Below are positions 1 to 8,124 of a stretch of DNA of 35,450 nt, piece after piece (within the stretch, counting starts at the first letter, position 1; each line of letters begins with the position of its first letter). Made by a program: the position numbers and the translations under genes. This DNA comes from Duodenibacillus intestinigallinarum (GTDB lineage Bacteria > Pseudomonadota > Gammaproteobacteria > Burkholderiales > Burkholderiaceae_F). The notes beneath the pieces were generated by a model, which was not told where the DNA came from, did no database searches, and saw only the letters and a list, made by a program, of their open reading frames with translations. The stretch lies in contig DXAH01000073.1 of assembly GCA_019117105.1 (NCBI GenBank), forward strand, positions 1-35,450. The letters are read 5' to 3'.

Positions 1-111
1 CCCAACCTCGAAAGTTACGCCATCAAGCGCCGGTGCCGCGGCGGCTTTGTAAGTTTTGCGGAGGTTGAGCACGCGCAGAGCGGCACTGTTCTCGGATTCT
101 TTTGACGACAT
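1..111 (-). CDS. ABC transporter ATP-binding protein, N-terminal fragment (partial)
   Basis: The minus strand reads ATG at 111 and stays open to the window edge, giving 37 residues. The fragment has the layout of an ABC ATPase N-terminus: a first beta strand (LRVLNLRKTY), then the conserved LDGVTFEV segment that normally comes just before Walker A. Walker A itself lies outside the window. The start is supported by an AGGAC ribosome-binding site about ten bases upstream. The gene begins 9 bp after the stop of the DtxR-family regulator on the same strand, so the two are probably co-transcribed. The substrate cannot be told from this fragment. Because it sits behind a metal regulator, a metal-related exporter or importer is possible, but that is inference. 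Confidence 0.7.
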   Translation of the reverse strand, partial: MSSKESENSAALRVLNLRKTYKAAAAPALDGVTFEVG

Positions 112-120
112 GAGTGCGTC

Positions 121-603
121 CTACGCGTGCGGTTTCTCGGAGGCCTCTTGGCGTTCCCAAGCGAGCCACTCATCCTTATGCGCTCGGATAAAGCGCGTCA
201 GACGCTGTAGCGAACTCACCATCTTGTCCGGAGCTCCGTGCTTATTCATGTCGGCAAGCTCTCGGGCAATCTGCGGCGGCGTACCGAAGATATCGGTGAA
301 AAACGCTTCGATGGCCTGACGACGACGGCGTAAATCCTTGGCTGTGCTGAGTCCTTTCTCGGTAAGGGTGATCGTACCGTATGGCTCGTAGTGGATAAAG
401 CCCATCTCTTTGAGCGCTCGCATGGTTGAAGTCACGGTTGAACGTGTCACATTGGCTGCTTTGGCAATGGCGCAACCGCGGGCTGATCCATTGACGAGAA
501 GCTCTTCATAGATGATCTCAAGATAGTCGGCTTGGATGGCCGTCAAACCATTGTGATCGGTTGTTGTTCCTTGTTGAATCAACGGGTTAGAAGCAAAAGA
601 CAT
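121..603 (-). CDS. DtxR/MntR-family metal-dependent transcriptional regulator
   Basis: This 160-residue protein has the two-part layout of the DtxR/MntR family. A winged helix-turn-helix spans about residues 20-85 (DYLEIIYEELLVNGSARG, then the recognition helix in VTRSTVTSTMRALKEMG). A shorter C-terminal dimerisation/metal domain follows, with acidic and His residues (ELADMNKHG near residues 114-122). There is no SH3-like FeoA domain, so it is closer in size to MntR than to DtxR. Family members repress metal-uptake genes when loaded with Mn or Fe. The metal-site residues do not match MntR exactly, so the metal cannot be assigned. It is transcribed away from the heme operon, shares a 215-bp intergenic region with it, and precedes an ABC ATPase gene. 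Confidence 0.85.
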   Translation of the reverse strand: MSFASNPLIQQGTTTDHNGLTAIQADYLEIIYEELLVNGSARGCAIAKAANVTRSTVTSTMRALKEMGFIHYEPYGTITLTEKGLSTAKDLRRRRQAIEAFFTDIFGTPPQIARELADMNKHGAPDKMVSSLQRLTRFIRAHKDEWLAWERQEASEKPHA

Positions 604-691
604 GTAACGACAAAGGAGTGAAGAGCGGCTGAACAGAGATCCGACGAGGAATTATATCGGCAAAACTTACAGAAGTTTGATTGATCTAAAT

Positions 692-720
692 TTGAGAATG
701 ATTATCATTCGTGATATTCT
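692..720 (+). promoter_or_regulatory. Sigma70-like promoter of the heme operon
   Basis: TTGAGA at 692-697 and TATTCT at 715-720 are separated by exactly 17 bp, a near-consensus -35/-10 pair. The predicted start of transcription is about 727, roughly 90 bases before the radical SAM gene. The spacer and part of the -35 are covered by the Fur box, so repression by Fur would be by direct occlusion. Seen in the sequence; activity is inferred. Confidence 0.6.
694..712 (+). promoter_or_regulatory. Fur box
   Basis: GAGAATGATTATCATTCGT matches the classical 19-bp Fur consensus at 14 positions. Its core, 696-710, is a perfect 7-1-7 inverted repeat centred on base 703. It lies between the -35 and -10 of the promoter in front of the heme-use operon, the usual place for iron-dependent repression. 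The divergent DtxR-family gene could also be controlled from here. Confidence 0.8.
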
Positions 721-818
721 GAGCGCTCGAAATTTTAAGTCGGTTCTCAAAAACGTCGAGTGCCGTCTTTTGGCCGAAAGCGTTAAGGCGGTCGGCACTT
801 CTCGGAGAATAAAGATTG

Positions 819-2309
819 ATGCAGGAAAATCAGACGAAGTTGTCCGTCGGCCACGGCGGTGCCGAACCTAAGCACGTGACCTTTGAAGCCGGTGCCAAGA
901 AGATGAGCGAAAAGCTCAAAAACGGTACGGCTGAGAGTTTTTTTGCCAATGCAGCCGACCCTCTTCATGCGGCTTTTGAAGCCAAGGCGGTCATTCACTC
1001 TGGTCCTGGCGGTATGCCGTTGATGGGAAAAGAGGCACGCGACTATCTTGAGGCCGTCGCCGAGCAGCCGCGAAATGGCAAGACGCTTGCTTATTTGCAT
1101 GTGCCTTTTTGCGAAACGCGCTGCCTTTACTGCATGTTCTATCAGAACCCTTACAGCAAAGAAGCTTCTTCGGTTTTTGCCCGCAATCTCGTGCGCGAAA
1201 TCGAGCTGTGGAGCGACAAGGCGGCGATGAATTCTCATCCTGTTCACGCCGTCTACTTCGGCGGCGGCACGCCTACGGCGCTTGAACCCGAAGATCTCAA
1301 GACGGTGCTTACCGCCGTCAATCGCTATCTGCCGCTTGCCAACGACTGCGAAATAACAATTGAAGGGCGAATTCACAATTTCGGAGACGACAAGATCGAG
1401 GCGGCCCTGGAAGGCGGCGCCAATCGCTTTTCGCTCGGCGTGCAGACCTTTGACGACCGCGTGCGTCAATCGGTGATGCGAGTGGATGGGCGCGACGCCA
1501 TTTTGTCGCGACTCGACAAGCTGATTTCCTATGACGAGGCTGCCGTTGTGATTGATCTGATCTACGGTTTTCCTTGGCAGACGATGGAAGTTTGGGAAGA
1601 CGACATTCGTACGGCGCAAAGTCTCAAGCTTGACGGCGTGGACTGCTACCAACTCAACGTCTTTGAGAAGTCTCCTTTGGCTAAATACATTGCCAACGGC
1701 AAATTGCCTCCGGCTGCCGACACGGCTATGAAGGCCGATATGTTTGCTCTCTCGGTCGAACGTTTCACGAACGCGCAGTGGCGACGACTTTCGAACAATC
1801 ACTGGGGGCAAACGATGCGCGAGCGAAACATCTACAACGCGCTTGGTAAAGGCGCATGCGATTGCCTCGCTTTCGGGTGCGGAGCGGGCGGACGTCTGCA
1901 AGGCAACAGCTTCATGATGGAAAGACGGCTTGCCGAATGGGAAAAGGTGCTTGAGGGCGGCGAAAAACCTGTGGGCATGCTGATGAAACCCGGCAAGCAT
2001 TGGCACCTGATGCGCACGCTCAGTTCCGAAATGGAATCGGGGCGCATCAATCTGGCGCATATCGAAAAGCAGTTCGGGGTTCCCGTGAGGGCATTGACCG
2101 AAGATGTTATTGCTCAGTGGATTGATGCCGGTTTGCTGCATCGCGTGGATGACTGGCTGGTTCAGACGATTGCCGGTCAGTATTGGCACGTGACGCTGGC
2201 TCAGCTTCTGATCGGTCTCGTTGGTATGCGTCTGGGGGCCGGCGCAGTGAACGAGCGACCGGCCGGAAACGCTGCCGTTTTCTCCGGCGAAAAACCCGCG
2301 CACGGGTAA
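819..2309 (+). CDS. hutW: Radical SAM anaerobic heme-degrading enzyme, HutW/ChuW type
   Basis: This roughly 496-residue protein belongs to the HemN-like branch of radical SAM enzymes. The CX3CX2C cluster motif (CETRCLYC) is near residues 98-105 and is followed by the YFGGGTPT motif near 147. The C-terminal half carries the GCGAGG segment and a HemN-like winged domain. ChuW/HutW/HmuW enzymes open heme without oxygen, using SAM and a low-potential flavodoxin, to release iron and a linear tetrapyrrole (anaerobilin). True coproporphyrinogen oxidase HemN is the main alternative, but the neighbours (TonB receptor, HutX, flavodoxin) favour heme breakdown. The start used is ATG 819, with GGAGA at 804-808; an in-frame TTG at 816 is also possible. 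It is the first gene after the Fur-controlled promoter. Confidence 0.85.
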   Translation: MQENQTKLSVGHGGAEPKHVTFEAGAKKMSEKLKNGTAESFFANAADPLHAAFEAKAVIHSGPGGMPLMGKEARDYLEAVAEQPRNGKTLAYLHVPFCETRCLYCMFYQNPYSKEASSVFARNLVREIELWSDKAAMNSHPVHAVYFGGGTPTALEPEDLKTVLTAVNRYLPLANDCEITIEGRIHNFGDDKIEAALEGGANRFSLGVQTFDDRVRQSVMRVDGRDAILSRLDKLISYDEAAVVIDLIYGFPWQTMEVWEDDIRTAQSLKLDGVDCYQLNVFEKSPLAKYIANGKLPPAADTAMKADMFALSVERFTNAQWRRLSNNHWGQTMRERNIYNALGKGACDCLAFGCGAGGRLQGNSFMMERRLAEWEKVLEGGEKPVGMLMKPGKHWHLMRTLSSEMESGRINLAHIEKQFGVPVRALTEDVIAQWIDAGLLHRVDDWLVQTIAGQYWHVTLAQLLIGLVGMRLGAGAVNERPAGNAAVFSGEKPAHG

Positions 2310-2419
2310 GAAACTTGTTTCAAATCATCCCCGTTGACACAGGAACTTAACGAACGCGCCGCACCGTAAAAACAAACCACAAGAGTGCGCGCTGTCTTTA
2401 TCAAACGAAGGAAAAATTG

Positions 2420-4588
2420 ATGATGTCCCGTACTCCCAAACTTGCGGCTGTCGCTGTATTGGCTGCGTTTTCCGGCCTCGCGCTGCAAGTGCAAGCACAG
2501 GAAACCGTTGAACTCGACGAGGTCAAAGTCACGGCCGGTCGCGTGGAACAGGAACTTATGGACGTGAATATGTCTGTCTCTGTGATCACGCAGGAGGAGA
2601 TTCGCCGCTCAAGCGCACGTAACGTGGGTGAACTGCTCGAAGACATTCCGGGCGTTCGCATCAACAACGACGGCGGTCAGGGCATGAAGCGAATCAAGAT
2701 TCGCGGTGAAGATGCCTTTCGCACCCTCGTGATGATCGATGGGCAGAAGGTATCGGAACACAAGTCCATGTCAGGTTCGCCGATGCTGATCGATCCATCC
2801 ATGATCGAACGCATTGAAGTGATCAAGGGCCCCGCGTCTGTTTTGTACGGGTCGGATGCCATTGGCGGCGCCATCAACATCATCACGAAAAAGGGCGGTA
2901 CGAAGCCGATCGAAGGCGAGGTATCGGCCGGCATGAATACTTCGGCTTCCGGTAAGAACGCCTCGGGCTCTATTTACGGCGGAATTGATGGTTGGAAATA
3001 TCGTTTAAGTGCGTCGATTGAAGACAACGACAATTTGAAGACCCCGAAGGGTGAAATGGAGAACACGTACTTCTCGGCTCGTTCGGTCTCTGGTTTCTTG
3101 TCGTATGACTTTACGCCAGACGCTACGGTTGGTTTGTCTTTGGATTATTACGATCTGGAGTTTGGCTCAAGCGATATAAATACCTCGGGTTTCGCTGTAA
3201 ATGTTCCAGAGTGGACGCGCTTTAAAACAGCGTTGTTTGGGGAGTTCAAGAATATTTCAGATTCCTTTATTCGTTTGCGGGCAGACGCGTTTTATCAGCG
3301 CAGCGACAAGGATATGACCAATACCATTCCAACTATGACGTGGAGTGAGAGAACATACAACGTTGCTCTTCGCATGGCGCAACAACAAGGTTATAGCCAG
3401 CAAGAAGCTGAAGAAATGATGAAACAAAGTGGGGCTGTCATTGGGAACACTATCTATTTACAACCCCATGCAGATAATAAGTTGAATCAGTATGGATTTT
3501 CCCTGCAAACCGACTGGCAGTTGGGTGAGAGAAATTATCTGATTGCAGGTTACGAACTTACCTTCGACGATCTAAATGCTCACTCTTGGACAACATATAC
3601 AAATGCGGACCCGTTTTTTATGGGGCCACAGTTTGATAGTTATATTCGAGACGAAAACTTTGATGGCTACCAAATGCTCAATGCCGTGTATGTCAGTATG
3701 GAAACCCAGTTGCCAGAAGATTTTGTTTTGACCTATGGAGCTCGATATACATGGGTGAAAACAGATATGGATACAAAAAATAATAAAGACGGAGGTACAA
3801 CGGTAAACAAAAATGGTTCAGATGGAAAGTTGGTCTTCAACGCCGGTGTGCTTTGGCATGGAACTGATAATTTGACGCTACGAGCCAGCTATGCGCAAGG
3901 ATACCGTTCTCCTATATTGCAGGAGTTATATATTGACACCAACATGGGGTCAAACGATATTACCTATGCTAATCCGGATCTGAAGCCTGAAACTTCTGAT
4001 AACTTCGAAATTGGTGCACGGTGGAACTCAAAAGGCCTTTCTGCGGATTTGGCGATTTTCTATTCGTTGGCTGATGATTACATTGCAACACTTTATAACG
4101 CTCAGAAACGCGGATATCAATACAGCAATGTAGCCGAGGCCAAGACGTTCGGCGTGGAGCTGACGTCATCTGTGCGCATTGCCGAGACCGGGTTTGAACC
4201 CTATCTGACTGCAACGTGGATGCGCCGTCAATTCCAAAACGGCGACGGCTTTTCAACGTATGACACCGCTACTCCTGAATTCATGCTTCGCTACGGCGTG
4301 CGCTGGAGCGGCATGTACGCAGGCGTAGGTCTGAGAACGGATGTCTTTGCGCGTTCGCAGACAGCAACTGAATACGACGACGGAATTCAGAATGTCACAG
4401 ACTCAAGTAGTTACCGTCTCGGCGGCTACACCACGCTCAATCTGACGGCTGGCGTGGACTTCGGTCCGAAGCGTCAGTATTCGTTTGATCTTGGGCTCTA
4501 CAACATCTTTGACAAGGGGTATCAGGAGCAGACCTCCATCTATGAACCCGGTCGTTACTTCGTGGCCAAGTTGGGTGCTCGCTTCTAA
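2420..4588 (+). CDS. TonB-dependent outer-membrane receptor, probably for heme
   Basis: A signal peptide ending near QVQAQ is followed by a TonB-box-like stretch (ETVELDEVKV), a plug domain (IRRSSARNVGELLEDIPGVR through VLYGSDAIGGAINIITKKGG), and a 22-strand-type barrel ending in a terminal Phe. The total of about 722 residues is normal for the family. The YRSP and NPDLKPE motifs near residues 495-525 resemble the FRAP/NPNL pair of heme receptors such as HemR and ChuA, but the His often found between them is absent. Position between hutW and an ECF transporter supports heme or a related tetrapyrrole as ligand. The AAGGA at 2408-2412 favours ATG 2420 over TTG 2417. The middle third (about 3100-4135) is markedly AT-richer than both ends. 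Confidence 0.88.
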   Translation: MMSRTPKLAAVAVLAAFSGLALQVQAQETVELDEVKVTAGRVEQELMDVNMSVSVITQEEIRRSSARNVGELLEDIPGVRINNDGGQGMKRIKIRGEDAFRTLVMIDGQKVSEHKSMSGSPMLIDPSMIERIEVIKGPASVLYGSDAIGGAINIITKKGGTKPIEGEVSAGMNTSASGKNASGSIYGGIDGWKYRLSASIEDNDNLKTPKGEMENTYFSARSVSGFLSYDFTPDATVGLSLDYYDLEFGSSDINTSGFAVNVPEWTRFKTALFGEFKNISDSFIRLRADAFYQRSDKDMTNTIPTMTWSERTYNVALRMAQQQGYSQQEAEEMMKQSGAVIGNTIYLQPHADNKLNQYGFSLQTDWQLGERNYLIAGYELTFDDLNAHSWTTYTNADPFFMGPQFDSYIRDENFDGYQMLNAVYVSMETQLPEDFVLTYGARYTWVKTDMDTKNNKDGGTTVNKNGSDGKLVFNAGVLWHGTDNLTLRASYAQGYRSPILQELYIDTNMGSNDITYANPDLKPETSDNFEIGARWNSKGLSADLAIFYSLADDYIATLYNAQKRGYQYSNVAEAKTFGVELTSSVRIAETGFEPYLTATWMRRQFQNGDGFSTYDTATPEFMLRYGVRWSGMYAGVGLRTDVFARSQTATEYDDGIQNVTDSSSYRLGGYTTLNLTAGVDFGPKRQYSFDLGLYNIFDKGYQEQTSIYEPGRYFVAKLGARF
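3100..4135 (+). other. Low-GC segment inside the TonB receptor gene
   Basis: Base composition drops sharply inside the receptor gene. By hand count, bases 3721-3780 are 20/60 G+C, while 2821-2880, in the plug-coding part, are 36/60. Codon choice also moves to A/T-ending codons. The edges are gradual and approximate. The segment encodes much of the barrel, including the loops facing the outside. It stays in frame, so this is a mosaic gene rather than an interruption. Confidence 0.65.
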
Positions 4589-4624
4589 ACCATCCTCTCC
4601 AAAGGCCTGAAACGACCCGCTGAT

Positions 4625-4666
4625 CCGGGAAGTGTTCGATTCAGCTTTCTAATCGACGCTTTCCGG
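4625..4666 (+). repeat. Long hairpin between receptor and ECF genes
   Basis: An inverted repeat with about 16 base pairs (4625-4641 against 4651-4666), one bulged T at 4635, two G-U pairs and a 9-base loop. There is no T-run after it, so it is not a standard intrinsic terminator. It may stabilise the 3' end of the receptor mRNA or reduce read-through into the transporter genes. Confidence 0.6.
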
Positions 4667-4694
4667 ACAGCATCTTCACCACTCACAAAATGTT

Positions 4695-5243
4695 ATGACG
4701 AACACTCCCATCAGAAAGAGGCATTGGGAAGCGCGAGAGTTGGTGCTCATCGGTGTTTTTGCCGCGGCTGCCAAGCTCTCGAGCCTGTTGATTGCTCTTG
4801 CCGGCGGCGGCATGAACCCTGTGTCTCTGGTTGCTAAAAATCTTGTCTACACGACGCTGATCATTGTGCTGCTCACAAAAGTACCCAAGCCCGGCACGCT
4901 GCTTTTGTTTACGGTCATCAGCATGATCGTGAGCGTGTGTCTGATGGGCGGCAGTCTGACGCTGTTGCCGGCAGCATTAGCAGGAGCTTTGCTGGGTGAA
5001 CTTTGCATTTGGTTGACGGGAGGAGCTTCCAAGCCCTGGTCCCCTTGGATCGGCGTCGGTGTTTACGACTTGGTGAGCAAAGGTTTGTCGCTGGGAGTGT
5101 CGTTTCTTTTCATGCGAGAAAGCCCAAGCCTGATGACGATGGTTGTGCCGATTGTCTTCATCGGCTATCTGGGATCTCTCGGCGGACTGTGGTTTGGCCG
5201 TAAAACGGTAAAGGAGCTACGACATGCGGGCTTTGTTCGCTAA
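4695..5243 (+). CDS. ECF transporter S component (MptD-like), putative heme or tetrapyrrole binder
   Basis: This 182-residue, very hydrophobic protein has about five to six membrane helices. The first helix carries small-residue spacing (GVFAAAAK) like the AxxxA motif by which S components dock on EcfT. It resembles the MptD-type S components that travel with their own T and A subunits. The S component binds the substrate and fixes specificity. Heme or a breakdown product is inferred only from the neighbours. There is no clear ribosome-binding site at ATG 4695, and an out-of-frame ATG lies just upstream. Its 3' end overlaps the T-component gene by 20 bp, which suggests translational coupling. 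Confidence 0.75.
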   Translation: MTNTPIRKRHWEARELVLIGVFAAAAKLSSLLIALAGGGMNPVSLVAKNLVYTTLIIVLLTKVPKPGTLLLFTVISMIVSVCLMGGSLTLLPAALAGALLGELCIWLTGGASKPWSPWIGVGVYDLVSKGLSLGVSFLFMRESPSLMTMVVPIVFIGYLGSLGGLWFGRKTVKELRHAGFVR

Positions 5244-6015
5244 TGGGGCGGCTCAGTCGAGCGTGCTGCGAAAGCTCGACGCCCGCACCAAACTTACTGT
5301 GACGGCGGCAACGGCGCTGTTGACCGTTGCATCTTCCGGCATGCTGGCGCAGCTCGTGATTTTTGCCGTCACGCTTGTTTATGTGTTGTTGCTCAAGCGC
5401 CCCGGTTTGGTCGCCGTTTTATATGCCTTGATGGCAGCGATGATGGCTATTGCGGCGCTTTGCGCTCTGGGTTTTCAGAGTTGGATGCCGGGGCTCGGGG
5501 GGCTGAACGCCAAAATGCTTCTGATTCCTTTTCTGCGCGGCCTTTCCATGATGAACGTGGTGATGGCGCTTGCTCTCACCACGCGTGTCGAAGACCTGCT
5601 TTTGACGCTGGAACGGATGAAACTTCCGTTTTGCATTTTTTTGCCTACAGCCGTGATGCTGCGTTTTATTCCGACCTTTGCCAACGACATCAAACAGGTA
5701 TGGGAAACGCTTCGCATCAAGGGCTGGCCGTTGGGGCCTGCAATGCTTACGTTGCATCCGATTTTGTCGGCACGTTTGATTTTGGCACCGATTCTTTTCC
5801 GTGCGTTGAAAAGCTCGGAGACCTTGGGGGTGGCGGCTGAACTCAAAGGCATGGGAGCCCGTAAGCGCACGATTCGAAGCGACGGTGTTCGCCTCTGTTC
5901 AGCCGATTGGCGTGTGCTGGGCTTGATATTTGTAACGACCGCTGCCGTGATTTGCTGCGAGGTGTGGTTTGCCCATGTTTGGATGCCCGACGGGGGCGTC
6001 AAGATGATGCACTAA
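5224..6015 (+). CDS. ECF transporter T component (EcfT/CbiQ family)
   Basis: This 263-residue membrane protein has several N-terminal helices, followed by a cytoplasmic coupling region that contains the typical ELKGMGARKRT motif near residues 207-217. In EcfT proteins the Ala-Arg motif contacts the ATPase. It transmits ATP hydrolysis to the S component. AAAGGAGC precedes ATG 5224 at good spacing. The start lies inside the S-component gene. With its own S and A partners next to it, this is a dedicated (group I) ECF system rather than a shared module. Confidence 0.85.
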   Translation: MRALFANGAAQSSVLRKLDARTKLTVTAATALLTVASSGMLAQLVIFAVTLVYVLLLKRPGLVAVLYALMAAMMAIAALCALGFQSWMPGLGGLNAKMLLIPFLRGLSMMNVVMALALTTRVEDLLLTLERMKLPFCIFLPTAVMLRFIPTFANDIKQVWETLRIKGWPLGPAMLTLHPILSARLILAPILFRALKSSETLGVAAELKGMGARKRTIRSDGVRLCSADWRVLGLIFVTTAAVICCEVWFAHVWMPDGGVKMMH

Positions 6016-6036
6016 GGCTTCGGACGGATTCCTGAC

Positions 6037-7518
6037 ATGATCGAATTCAAGAACGTTTCATACACCTACGCCAATACGCAGACTCCGGCTGTTTCCGACA
6101 TCAGTTTCACGGTTGCCTCAGGCGAACTCAAAGTGGTGACGGGAGCTTCGGGCTGCGGCAAGACCACTCTGATGCGTCTGGCCAACGGGCTTTGCCCGCA
6201 GATATACGGCGGTAGGCTCGAAGGCAGCGTGACGGTGGCCGGATTCAATGTTTCCGAAACGCCGGTGGCGGATTTGTCGGAAGTGATCGGTACGCTGTTT
6301 CAAGATCCCGAAGAGCAGTTTTTCGCACTCAACGCGGGCGATGAAATTGCATTTGCCCTGCGCAGTCGCTCGTTTGATCCCAAGGACGTGCGCGAGCGTA
6401 CGCTCACGGCGGCTCGTAAACTCGGGATCGAAGAATTGCTCACGCGCGACATCCATGCGTTGTCCGAAGGGCAAAAGCAAAAGGTCGGTCTGGCGGCCAT
6501 TTTGGCGCTAGGGCCAAAGACGCTTATCTTCGACGAGCCCAGCGCCAATCTCGATCCGGAAGCTACGCAAGCGCTTGCTCGCACGATTTTGGAACTTAAA
6601 AAAGAGGGTGCGGCGATTTTGGTTGTGGATCATCGTCTCTATTGGCTCAAAGACGCTGCCGACGCCGTTATCGTGATGAGTCAGGGACGAATCGTTGAGG
6701 AGATGCCTTTTTCAGGGCTCTATGACGACGCTTTCCGAGTCCGCTGGGGGCTGAGAAAGGCAGAGGTGTCGGACGTGCGTCGGAGCTTGCCGCGCGTTGG
6801 GGTGACGAGCCGGGACACAACGCCGAAAGCGCACGACGTATTTTCAGCGAGCCGCATACGTTTTGCTTACGGCGACGAACACATCATTTTTGATGGTACG
6901 GGTTTTTCCGTCGGGCAGGGCGTTACGGCACTTGTGGGTGACAACGGCACGGGTAAGACGACATTGGCCCGCATTCTCACGGGCCTCAATAAGGCTCAGG
7001 GGAACTTTTACATCGGCGAGCAAAAAGTCGGCGACGAGGGATTGATGCCGTTTTCCGGACTGGTGCTTCAAAACGCCGATCATCAGCTGCAGATGCGAAC
7101 TGTCGCTGAAGAAGTCGAAGGAGCCATTGTGGCCGGTCGTGTCGGGGCGTCAAAAGCCAAGGGCTGGCGACGTTTGGCAGCCATGCGGCCGAGACCTGAA
7201 GACAGGGCTCGAGTTCAAGAAATTTTGACAAGCCTCAATCTATTGGCGCTGGCAGAGCGCCACCCGCAAAGTCTTTCCGGAGGTGAAAAGCAGCGTCTGG
7301 TGATTGCCTGCGCCGTTGCAAAAGACCCTGCCATTTTGATTTTGGATGAACCGACGAGCGGGTTGGACGGCGCCAATATGGCTGCCATTGCCCGCCTGAT
7401 GCGCGAGCAGGCTGATGCGGGGCGCGCCGTGTTTTTGGTGACGCACGATCTGGAGCTTTTGGAATCGTGTGATCGGGCGTTGGTGATGACGGATCTGCAG
7501 ACGAAATGCGCCGGATAA
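6037..7518 (+). CDS. ECF transporter ATPase, two ABC domains fused
   Basis: This 493-residue protein holds two full ABC ATPase domains. The first has Walker A GASGCGKT (residues 36-43), signature LSEGQ and Walker B LIFDEP. The second has Walker A GDNGTGKT, signature LSGGE and Walker B LILDEP. Catalytic Glu and downstream His (VVDH, LVTHD) are present in both, so both sites look competent, although the first signature is LSEGQ rather than LSGGQ. Most ECF systems use two separate ATPases; fused A-A' proteins are a known variant. It begins 21 bp after the T-component gene. Confidence 0.88.
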   Translation: MIEFKNVSYTYANTQTPAVSDISFTVASGELKVVTGASGCGKTTLMRLANGLCPQIYGGRLEGSVTVAGFNVSETPVADLSEVIGTLFQDPEEQFFALNAGDEIAFALRSRSFDPKDVRERTLTAARKLGIEELLTRDIHALSEGQKQKVGLAAILALGPKTLIFDEPSANLDPEATQALARTILELKKEGAAILVVDHRLYWLKDAADAVIVMSQGRIVEEMPFSGLYDDAFRVRWGLRKAEVSDVRRSLPRVGVTSRDTTPKAHDVFSASRIRFAYGDEHIIFDGTGFSVGQGVTALVGDNGTGKTTLARILTGLNKAQGNFYIGEQKVGDEGLMPFSGLVLQNADHQLQMRTVAEEVEGAIVAGRVGASKAKGWRRLAAMRPRPEDRARVQEILTSLNLLALAERHPQSLSGGEKQRLVIACAVAKDPAILILDEPTSGLDGANMAAIARLMREQADAGRAVFLVTHDLELLESCDRALVMTDLQTKCAG

Positions 7519-7576
7519 AGATTTCGAAGAAACGGAAGTAAATTTCAATTCACATTTTTTTGAAAGGATAAAAACA

Positions 7577-8110
7577 ATGACGATTGAATATCGCACCGCC
7601 ACCGAAGAACAGAAGGCTGTGATTGAGGAGCTGCTTGCCGCGCCTTTTCCGGCTACGCTCGAGACGATTGCTGCCCGACTGGATCTGACGCCGCTTGCGG
7701 CCGCACAGATTCTCGGGCGCGACATGTGTTCGTTCGTGACGGGAGACGTCACTGAACGTTTTGACGAGGTATGGGCGAGCCTTGCACAATGGGAGCGTGT
7801 CACGCTTTTCATTCAGCACGGCGGACACGTGTTTGAAATCGAAGCCAAGCTTTCTGCGGGTAAGCGCGCCCAGGGGTACTACAACATTCTTCATAAGAAC
7901 GCCGTAGTTGGCGGTCATTTGAAGTACGACGCCGTCGGAGCCATCGCCTTTGCCTCTATTCCCTTTATGAAACGCGAATCGCATTGCGTGATTTTCTTCG
8001 ACAAGGAGGGTAAGGTTTCCTTCTCGGTTTATCTCGGACGCGAAAATCACCAAATCATTGAGTCCGTCAAGGCGGCCTTTTTCGCGGGCAAGGAAGCCTT
8101 TTGTGCTTAA
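7577..8110 (+). CDS. hutX: HutX/HugX-family cytosolic heme carrier
   Basis: This 177-residue soluble protein matches the HutX/HugX pattern. An N-terminal helical part (about 1-60) is followed by a beta-rich domain containing NILHKNAVVGGHLKYDAV, IPFMKRESHCVIFFD and VYLGREN. HutX-type proteins bind heme in the cytosol and hand it to the degrading enzyme. GAAAGGA at 7561-7567 supports ATG 7577. It follows the transporter genes and ends just before the flavodoxin, consistent with cargo passing from the ECF importer to the radical SAM enzyme. The family assignment is fairly firm; heme binding by this copy is inferred. Confidence 0.82.
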   Translation: MTIEYRTATEEQKAVIEELLAAPFPATLETIAARLDLTPLAAAQILGRDMCSFVTGDVTERFDEVWASLAQWERVTLFIQHGGHVFEIEAKLSAGKRAQGYYNILHKNAVVGGHLKYDAVGAIAFASIPFMKRESHCVIFFDKEGKVSFSVYLGRENHQIIESVKAAFFAGKEAFCA

Positions 8111-8124
8111 TCAAGGAAAAAAAC

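Noticed and set aside
816..818. TTG 816 as the hutW start
   Set aside because: Possible, but ATG 819 directly follows and is well spaced from GGAGA; the difference is a single residue.
783..2303. 506-codon open frame on the minus strand over hutW
   Set aside because: It is the antisense shadow of a strongly supported radical SAM gene, with no family motifs or start signal of its own.
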